64,000 nt of DNA from Promineifilum sp. GTDB lineage: Bacteria; Chloroflexota; Anaerolineae; Promineifilales; Promineifilaceae. The notes below the pieces were generated by a model that saw only the letters and a list, made by a program, of their open reading frames with translations, made no database searches and was not told where the DNA came from. Position numbers and translations under genes: made by a program. The DNA lies in the NCBI GenBank assembly GCA_020634335.1, contig JACKBY010000017.1, positions 8,344 to 72,343 on the forward strand, given 5' to 3'. This document shows, in pieces, positions 58,840 to 64,000 of the stretch (positions within the stretch are counted from its first letter, which is position 1; the number at the start of each line of letters is the position of its first letter).

Positions 58840-58993
58840 AAGAGGGTTTATCCGCAGAGTTCGCAGATGTTCAAGAGCTTTCTTCTTCTCTCGTAGCGAG
58901 CGGCCGATAGTGGCGAACCTATCGACAACGGTTAGCAAGCCCTTCCGCCTGATCTTCTTCCCCAATCTGCCTCATCTGCGGATAAACCCTCTT
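58840..58993. repeat. 19-bp terminal inverted repeats flanking about 116 bp
   Basis: aagagggtttatccgcaga (58840-58858) and its exact complement tctgcggataaaccctctt (58975-58993). It fills the space between the membrane protein gene and the ATPase gene. It contains no gene. It looks like a small non-autonomous hairpin element. Confidence 0.75.
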
Positions 58994-59049
58994 GACCTCC
59001 TTTCTATGACGCCCCGCATCGGGTAAAATGACTGCGGAGGTATTCCTGC

Positions 59050-61515
59050 ATGACTGAAATGGATGGCAAATATTTTCTGGGCAAGATCTGGGATCCCAAA
59101 ACGGGCCAATTGACCGACGATGCCCTGCGCTATGATTCCGAGGACCTGACGACCCATGCCGTCGTCGTGGGCATGACCGGCTCCGGCAAGACCGGTCTGT
59201 GCGTCGGCCTTCTGGAAGAGGCAGCGCTCAACCGGGTGCCGGCCCTCATGATTGACCCCAAGGGCGACCTGACCAACCTGCTGCTGCATTTCCCCGATCT
59301 GCTGCCGGCCGACTTCCAGCCCTGGATCAACGCCGCCGCCGCCAAGAAAGAGGGCAAGACGGAAGAACAGGCCGCGGCCGAGACGGCCGAAATGTGGCGC
59401 AAAGGCCTGGCCGATTGGGGCATTGGGCCGGAGCGGCTCCAGAACTTGGCCGACAGCGTCAACTTCACCATCTACACCCCCGGCTCCACGGCCGGCGTCC
59501 CCCTCAGCGTCCTGGCCTCCCTCGGCGCGCCCGCTCTGCCGTGGGCGGGCAACGAGGAAGTCCTGGGTGAGCAGATTAGCGGCACAGTGACGGCCCTGCT
59601 CAGCCTGACGGGCATGAAAGACATCGACCCCGTCCAGAGCCGCGAACACATCCTGCTGTCCAACATCCTGGCCGACGCCTGGCGCAACGGCCGCAACCTC
59701 GATCTGGGCGAGTTGATCATGCAGATCCAGACCCCGCCCTTTGCCAAACTCGGCGTGCTCGACGTCAACTCGTTCTTTCCGGAGAAAGATCGCTTCGGGT
59801 TAGCCATGCGTATCAACAGCATGCTGGCCTCGCCCAGCTTTCAAACGTGGATGGAAGGCGAGCCGCTTGACGTGCAGGCCCTGCTCTACACGCCCGACGG
59901 ACAGCCGCGCCATTCCATCTTCTACATCGCCCACCTCAGCGAGGAAGAGCGCATGTTCTTCGTGACGCTGCTCTATGCCAACATCGAAACGTGGATGCGC
60001 GCCCAAAGCGGCACCACCTCTTTGCGGGCCATTGTCTACTTCGACGAGATCTTCGGCTACATGCCGCCGCTAGGCAATCCGCCGTCCAAAACAGTGATGT
60101 TGCGCATGTTGAAGCAGGCTCGCGCCTTTGGCGTCGGCATGGTGCTGGCGACGCAAAACCCGGTCGACGTGGACTACAAGGGACTGTCGAACGCCGGCAC
60201 GTGGTTCATCGGCAAGCTCGGCACCGAACAGGACAAGGCCCGCCTGCTCGACGGCCTGACCAGTGCCATCGCCGGAGCCGTCGACGTGAAGGAACTCGAC
60301 CGCCTCATCTCCGGCATCGGCAAGCGCGTTTTTCTAATGCGCAACGTGAACGAGAAAAAGCCGCTTCTCTTCCAGACGCGCTGGGCCATGAACTATCTGG
60401 CCGGCCCGCTGACGCGGACACAGATACCGGCTTTGAACGCGCTCACGGGCGCGAGCCAGGCCGCCGCCGCCGCACCCTCCCCGGTTAGACCGGCCGCCCC
60501 CGGCACGCCGGAAGCCACCGGCACAATGACCCGCCCCCCCGTGCCCGGCGGCGCGGGGGAATACTTCCTGCCCGCCAACCTGACGCTGAGCGAGGCGGCC
60601 GAAACCCACCGCTATCCCCTCGCCCCCGGCGCGCGCGAATCGGGCATCCTCTACCGCCCGGCGCTGCTGGCCCAGGCCGGCGTGCACCTGACCAACGCTA
60701 AATACGCGCTCAATACCGACACCATCTGGACGGCGCTCATCTACGAGGCGGAACTCACACCCCCCATTCGCTGGGAAGACAACCACAATCCGCCGGTCGA
60801 CGACCGCAAGCTGGACCGCGCGCCCGTCTCCGACGCGCGTTTCGCCTCTCTCGGCGGGCCGCTGGCCGACGCCAAGTTGCTGCGCGCGCTGGAAACCGAC
60901 TTTATCGACTACATCGTGCGTAACGGCGCGGTCACTATCCGGGCCAACGACAAGTTGAAGGTCTATGGTGGACCGGAGATGAGCGACGCCGATTTTGCCC
61001 AACTGTGCGAAGACGCTGCCGACGACCTCATGCAGGCCGAGCTCGATAAGGTGAAAGCCCGCTTCGAGACCAAACTAAAGTCGGTCGAGGAGAAGCTGAA
61101 GAAGGAAGAGCGCGAGCTGGCCGAGGACGAGGCCGAGTTCAAATCGCGCAAGGGCGAGGAATACGCCAAGCACGCCGAGACACTGCTTAGCTTTTTCGGC
61201 GGCCGCCGCAAGAGCCTCTCCTCTTCGCTCTCCAAGCGGCGCATGGCCGAGAAGGCCAAGGCTGACATTGAGGAATCGGAGCAGGCCATCGCCGACATGC
61301 AGGAGCAACTGGGCGACCTGAAAGGCGAGATGGAAGTGGCCCTCGATGAGGTCGAGGCCAAGTACGACGCCCTCATCGCCGATACCAAGGAAGTGCCGGT
61401 CGCGCCCAAAAAGACCGACGTGCGTGTGGCGATGTTCGGCGTGGCCTGGGTTCCCCACTATCTGGTGGAGAGCGGCGGCCGCACGCTGGAAGTCCCCGCC
61501 TACACCGCTGAATGA
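59050..61515 (+). CDS. HerA/FtsK-like ATPase (DUF853/DUF87-type) with C-terminal coiled coil
   Basis: 821 residues. Walker A is GMTGSGKTGL (about 41), with LMIDPKGDLTNLLL soon after, and Walker B is AIVYFDEIFGYMP (about 330). Then AFGVGMVLATQNPVDVDYKGLSNAGTW completes the HerA-like sensor. A Pro/Ala linker (about 470-510) and a globular part follow, then a long charged helix region (about 660-775) predicted as a coiled coil. The family includes DNA-translocating or remodelling ATPases of unknown partner. GGAGG precedes ATG 59050. No nuclease of the NurA type is adjacent. Confidence 0.9.
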   Translation: MTEMDGKYFLGKIWDPKTGQLTDDALRYDSEDLTTHAVVVGMTGSGKTGLCVGLLEEAALNRVPALMIDPKGDLTNLLLHFPDLLPADFQPWINAAAAKKEGKTEEQAAAETAEMWRKGLADWGIGPERLQNLADSVNFTIYTPGSTAGVPLSVLASLGAPALPWAGNEEVLGEQISGTVTALLSLTGMKDIDPVQSREHILLSNILADAWRNGRNLDLGELIMQIQTPPFAKLGVLDVNSFFPEKDRFGLAMRINSMLASPSFQTWMEGEPLDVQALLYTPDGQPRHSIFYIAHLSEEERMFFVTLLYANIETWMRAQSGTTSLRAIVYFDEIFGYMPPLGNPPSKTVMLRMLKQARAFGVGMVLATQNPVDVDYKGLSNAGTWFIGKLGTEQDKARLLDGLTSAIAGAVDVKELDRLISGIGKRVFLMRNVNEKKPLLFQTRWAMNYLAGPLTRTQIPALNALTGASQAAAAAPSPVRPAAPGTPEATGTMTRPPVPGGAGEYFLPANLTLSEAAETHRYPLAPGARESGILYRPALLAQAGVHLTNAKYALNTDTIWTALIYEAELTPPIRWEDNHNPPVDDRKLDRAPVSDARFASLGGPLADAKLLRALETDFIDYIVRNGAVTIRANDKLKVYGGPEMSDADFAQLCEDAADDLMQAELDKVKARFETKLKSVEEKLKKEERELAEDEAEFKSRKGEEYAKHAETLLSFFGGRRKSLSSSLSKRRMAEKAKADIEESEQAIADMQEQLGDLKGEMEVALDEVEAKYDALIADTKEVPVAPKKTDVRVAMFGVAWVPHYLVESGGRTLEVPAYTAE

Positions 61516-61603
61516 GAACGGCTACGGACTCATACGGACGAAACGGATTTTGTTTGGCAGGTTGAAAATCCGTTTCGCCCGTCCCCATCCGCCGCCAACT
61601 ACT

Positions 61604-62938
61604 TTAACAATCCACCGTTGGCGGTCGTGCCTCGGCCCAGCGGCGCTCGAATTCTTCCAGATACAGCTTGGCAATGCCCGCATCGGCCAGGATGAGGAAA
61701 TTCTCGTCGTTGCTGTCCGCCGCATTGTCGGAAAAATTGAGCGAGCCGGTGACCACTACTGTGTCGTCAATGATGACCACCTTGTGGTGGAGCATTCCCG
61801 CGTTGCCGTCTTGCCGCACGCCCACCCCCGCGCAGAATAGCGGCGTCATCTCGCTATAGATCGTCTCGCTGCCGAACGTCTCGAAGATGCCGCGCACGTC
61901 GACGCCGGCCGCCGCCCGTTCGCGCATCGTCGCCCCCAATTCGTCGTGGGTGAACGAGAAGGCCATGAAGCGGATGCTCCGCTCGGCCAGGCTTGTCAAC
62001 TGGACAAGCGCCGCCATCGGGTCGTCCTCCGGCGCGAAGCGAATGATGAACGGCCGCCCGTTACGGTCCAACACGTCCTGGCCCGCTTGCGCCGGGGAGC
62101 GCGGGCCAAAGCGGCCGTCCCACATCTCCTCGAACTCGGCCTCATAGACGGCCGCCACCTCCGGCGATTCGACCACCACGATATTGTTGTTGTTGCGAAA
62201 GATGTCGTTGTGGGTCAGGTTCATCGAGCCGGTCCAGACGATGTGGCCGTCGATGATGACGAACTTGTTGTGCATCAGACCTGAGCGCAGGTCGTCGCGC
62301 ACGCCAACCCCGGCGTCCTCCAGCAGGGCGAATTGCCCCCGGCCCGGCTCGCCGTCGGCGTCAATGCCGTGCTCGTCGTCGGTGACCCAGCGCACGTCGA
62401 CGCCGCGGGCGTGGGCGCGGGCCAGCGCCTCGGCGATGGGCGTCACGTCCGTTTCGAACACGGCCAGATGGATCGAAGTCTGCGCCGCATCAATGTAACC
62501 GACGAGCTTGTCCAGAATGTAGAAACCGTTAGCCTCGTTGCCGGCCTTGCCGGGACTGAACAGCACCGCCCACCAGCCGCCGTCATAGCCGATGTCGCGC
62601 GGCAGTTCCACCGCCTGGCCGGGCAATGTCGGCGCGGGGGCGACCACCAGCGTGGGCAGGGGAACGGGGCCGGACGACGGGGTCCCCCGCGGCGTCGACG
62701 TGGGTACCACGTTCGGCGTCGGCGGCGGAATGGTTGGCGGCCGCGGCGACGGCCCGACGAGGGGCGTAGGCACAACCAGCGTCGGCAGAGGAACGCGGCT
62801 GGGGTTGGGGGTGTGGGTGACGACGTACGGCTCGGCGGCCACGTCGCACCCGCTCAACAGGGCCACGATCAGCAGGAACAGGAATCGCCTTTGCCGCCGC
62901 GGTCGGCCCCCGACCGGCAGATTGGGTACACGATTCAC
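61604..62938 (-). CDS. phospholipase D-like lipoprotein with two HKD motifs
   Basis: 444 residues starting at GTG 62938. A lipoprotein signal (IVALLSGC, lipid Cys about 31) and a long Pro/Thr-rich spacer (about 40-110) precede the PLD domain pair. Motif 1 is H223-K225-D230 (MHNKFVIID) and motif 2 H384-K386-D391 (LHHKVVIIDD), each followed by TGSMN / TGSLN. The two halves are typical of PLD superfamily nucleases and phosphatidyltransferases. Being exported and lipid-anchored, a phospholipase or nuclease role outside the cell is likely. Confidence 0.93.
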   Translation of the reverse strand: MNRVPNLPVGGRPRRQRRFLFLLIVALLSGCDVAAEPYVVTHTPNPSRVPLPTLVVPTPLVGPSPRPPTIPPPTPNVVPTSTPRGTPSSGPVPLPTLVVAPAPTLPGQAVELPRDIGYDGGWWAVLFSPGKAGNEANGFYILDKLVGYIDAAQTSIHLAVFETDVTPIAEALARAHARGVDVRWVTDDEHGIDADGEPGRGQFALLEDAGVGVRDDLRSGLMHNKFVIIDGHIVWTGSMNLTHNDIFRNNNNIVVVESPEVAAVYEAEFEEMWDGRFGPRSPAQAGQDVLDRNGRPFIIRFAPEDDPMAALVQLTSLAERSIRFMAFSFTHDELGATMRERAAAGVDVRGIFETFGSETIYSEMTPLFCAGVGVRQDGNAGMLHHKVVIIDDTVVVTGSLNFSDNAADSNDENFLILADAGIAKLYLEEFERRWAEARPPTVDC

Positions 62939-62941
62939 GGG

Positions 62942-63535
62942 TTACGAGCGCCGGGTGCGCAGTTGCTCGATAAACGGCCGCAGCAAAGCCATCTGTTGGG
63001 CTGGCTGGCCGGCCAGCGCCGCCCATTGTTGCCGCCACGCCTGCGCGTCTGCCTCGTTCGGTGGCCGGAAACGGTCGCCCAGGGCGACCGCCGCCTGCTT
63101 CAGCCACTCCTCGACGCCGGGCGGCTCCGCATCCGGTCGAGCAGCCTGAGTTGCGGCCATCATCAGCCGCCGCACAGCGCGAACGCGCGGCTGGAGGATG
63201 TCCTCGGCGGTGGCATCGTCCAGACCGGCCGTGTCGTCGATGACGTCTCGCGCGAGAGCCAATCCCAAGGCCAGCAACGCCTCGGCCGCTTCGCCGGGCA
63301 GCCCCTCGGTCAAACGGTCGTTGCCTCGCAGTGCGTCGTCGATGCGCCGGCGGCGAGCGGCCAGCGCCGCATCCGCCGAAAGCGCCACTCGCCCCGCGGC
63401 GACCCATTCATCCCAATCGGGGGGCAGCAACGCGGTCGATTGGCCGGCAGCCGCCTGTTGCATCATCCACTGCACGGCCGCCGGTGGATCGGTCTGCGGC
63501 GCGTCAGGCTCGGTGGGTTTGTCTTCTTCGTCCAT
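62942..63535 (-). CDS. conserved hypothetical protein, helical
   Basis: 197 residues, Ala/Asp/Arg-rich and predicted mostly helical. It starts with an acidic stretch (MDEEDKPTEPDAPQTDPP), then AVQWMMQQAA, a middle LARDVIDDTAGLDD and a WRQQWAALAGQP end. No motif I recognise. It is 3 bp upstream of the PLD lipoprotein gene on the same strand, so they are likely co-transcribed. Confidence 0.7.
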   Translation of the reverse strand: MDEEDKPTEPDAPQTDPPAAVQWMMQQAAAGQSTALLPPDWDEWVAAGRVALSADAALAARRRRIDDALRGNDRLTEGLPGEAAEALLALGLALARDVIDDTAGLDDATAEDILQPRVRAVRRLMMAATQAARPDAEPPGVEEWLKQAAVALGDRFRPPNEADAQAWRQQWAALAGQPAQQMALLRPFIEQLRTRRS

Positions 63536-63585
63536 GACTTTCTCCTATGCCCAAATTGTAGGGCAAAGCGGCCGGGTCGCAAGCC

Positions 63586-63620
63586 AAAAAAAAGGCCTCC
63601 CGCAAAGCGAGAGGCCTCAT
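63586..63620 (-). terminator. terminator of the gene at the window's right end
   Basis: Reverse-strand GAGGCCTC and GGGAGGCC form a hairpin followed by TTTTTTTT. Confidence 0.88.
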
Positions 63621-63643
63621 AAGTCGAGCGCGAACCGTAATCC

Positions 63644-64000
63644 TTAGCCGGGCCAGGCCACTTCCAGCGCGTGGCACTTGCCCCAGGTCAACCAACCATA
63701 GGACGTTCCCGGCGCGGGGTTCAGGATAGTCATCTCGATCGGCGCCGAGCCGTCGCCTTTGACGAAGAAGACCTGGACGTGAACCGACTGGTGACTGATG
63801 TCGATGCCCTGAATCCAGCCGCTGTCCGTCCAGCCCTCATCAGCCCACCACGTCGCCAGCACGCGGCCGCCCGTTTCCTGGACGACAAACGTACCGCGCC
63901 GGGCCACGTCGGGGCCCATCTCAAAGTCGATGCGCAGGCAGGAATCCAAGCGGCGCGGCCGGGTCGGCGTCGGCGTGGCCGTGCCCTCGTTGGGGCCGGG
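63644..64000 (-). CDS. exported protein, C-terminal part (runs off the window)
   Basis: The last 118 or so residues of a protein whose start lies beyond position 64000. At the edge a linker reads NEGTATPTPTRPRR, then a beta-rich domain with ARRGTFVVQETGGRVLATWW, GWTDSGWIQGIDI and SVHVQVFFVKGDGSAPIEM. The Thr-Pro linker matches the exported proteins elsewhere in the window. It ends 24 bp before a strong terminator. Function unknown. Confidence 0.75.
   Translation of the reverse strand, partial: PGPNEGTATPTPTRPRRLDSCLRIDFEMGPDVARRGTFVVQETGGRVLATWWADEGWTDSGWIQGIDISHQSVHVQVFFVKGDGSAPIEMTILNPAPGTSYGWLTWGKCHALEVAWPG

Noticed and set aside
59050..62938. HerA-like ATPase next to a PLD-domain protein, as in some phage-defence pairs
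   Set aside because: The genes converge rather than forming an operon, and the PLD protein has a lipoprotein signal and Pro/Thr spacer, so it acts outside the cell and cannot partner a cytoplasmic ATPase.

Overview
The window is high-GC bacterial chromosome, densely coded on both strands, with one tRNA gene and no rRNA, phage, transposase or CRISPR array that I could find. The gene content points to a Chloroflexota bacterium of the Anaerolineae/Caldilineae (Promineofilum-like) kind. The signs are many exported proteins with Pro/Thr-rich linkers and TolB-like propellers, a family of large multi-membrane-span glycosyltransferases with beta-sandwich tails, a T-box-controlled thrS, and several small toxin-antitoxin pairs. 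The lineage is an inference from content and style, not from a marker-gene comparison.

Layout. 1-9.8 kb: end of a glycerophosphodiester phosphodiesterase, pyruvate kinase, two poorly characterised proteins, tRNA-Val, an exported beta-propeller protein and a lipoprotein-type class B penicillin-binding protein. 10-11.2 kb: a VOC protein and a decayed toxin-antitoxin-like pair. 11.2-17 kb: dihydrolipoamide dehydrogenase, methylmalonyl-CoA epimerase, malate dehydrogenase, a SpoU methyltransferase, gamma-carbonic anhydrase and CtaG. 17-22.8 kb: small accessory enzymes (SDR, pyridoxamine-oxidase-like, MgtC, antibiotic-kinase-like, MOSC), a MazF module and a nucleotidyltransferase. 22.8-26.7 kb: a heterodimeric ABC exporter. 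27-31.2 kb: a split membrane glycosyltransferase-like gene, DUF1697, BrnT/BrnA and an FMN-dependent hydroxyacid oxidase. 31.4-36.5 kb: an exported repeat protein, then two tandem thrS genes behind a Thr T-box leader and a consensus promoter. 36.6-40 kb: HD protein and an ECF sigma / zinc anti-sigma / polymer-forming membrane protein operon. 40-45.2 kb: methyltransferase, glycosyltransferase, sortase and two small membrane proteins. 45.3-48.6 kb: an interrupted M23 peptidase and a propeller lipoprotein. 48.8-50.4 kb: the infC-rpmI-rplT operon, with infC using an AUU start. 50.5-57.2 kb: three overlapping glycosyltransferase genes. 57.3-64 kb: SWIM protein, cupin, CPBP-like membrane protein, HerA-like ATPase, PLD lipoprotein, a hypothetical and the end of another exported protein.

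The most unusual signals are in structured and repetitive DNA. (i) Positions 5270-5424 form a four-stem cloverleaf in which every stem is a perfect inverted repeat and the stems abut. (ii) Heptanucleotide and octanucleotide repeat arrays, often as paired inverted arms, occur between genes and also in frame inside coding regions. Three glycosyltransferases carry them at the same loop, near residues 166-205. (iii) A roughly 100-bp hairpin repeat is dispersed between genes. (iv) Several genes carry lesions: an in-frame TGA plus a one-base loss in a toxin-like gene, a MazE-like antitoxin without a start, and an M23 gene with an in-frame TAA.
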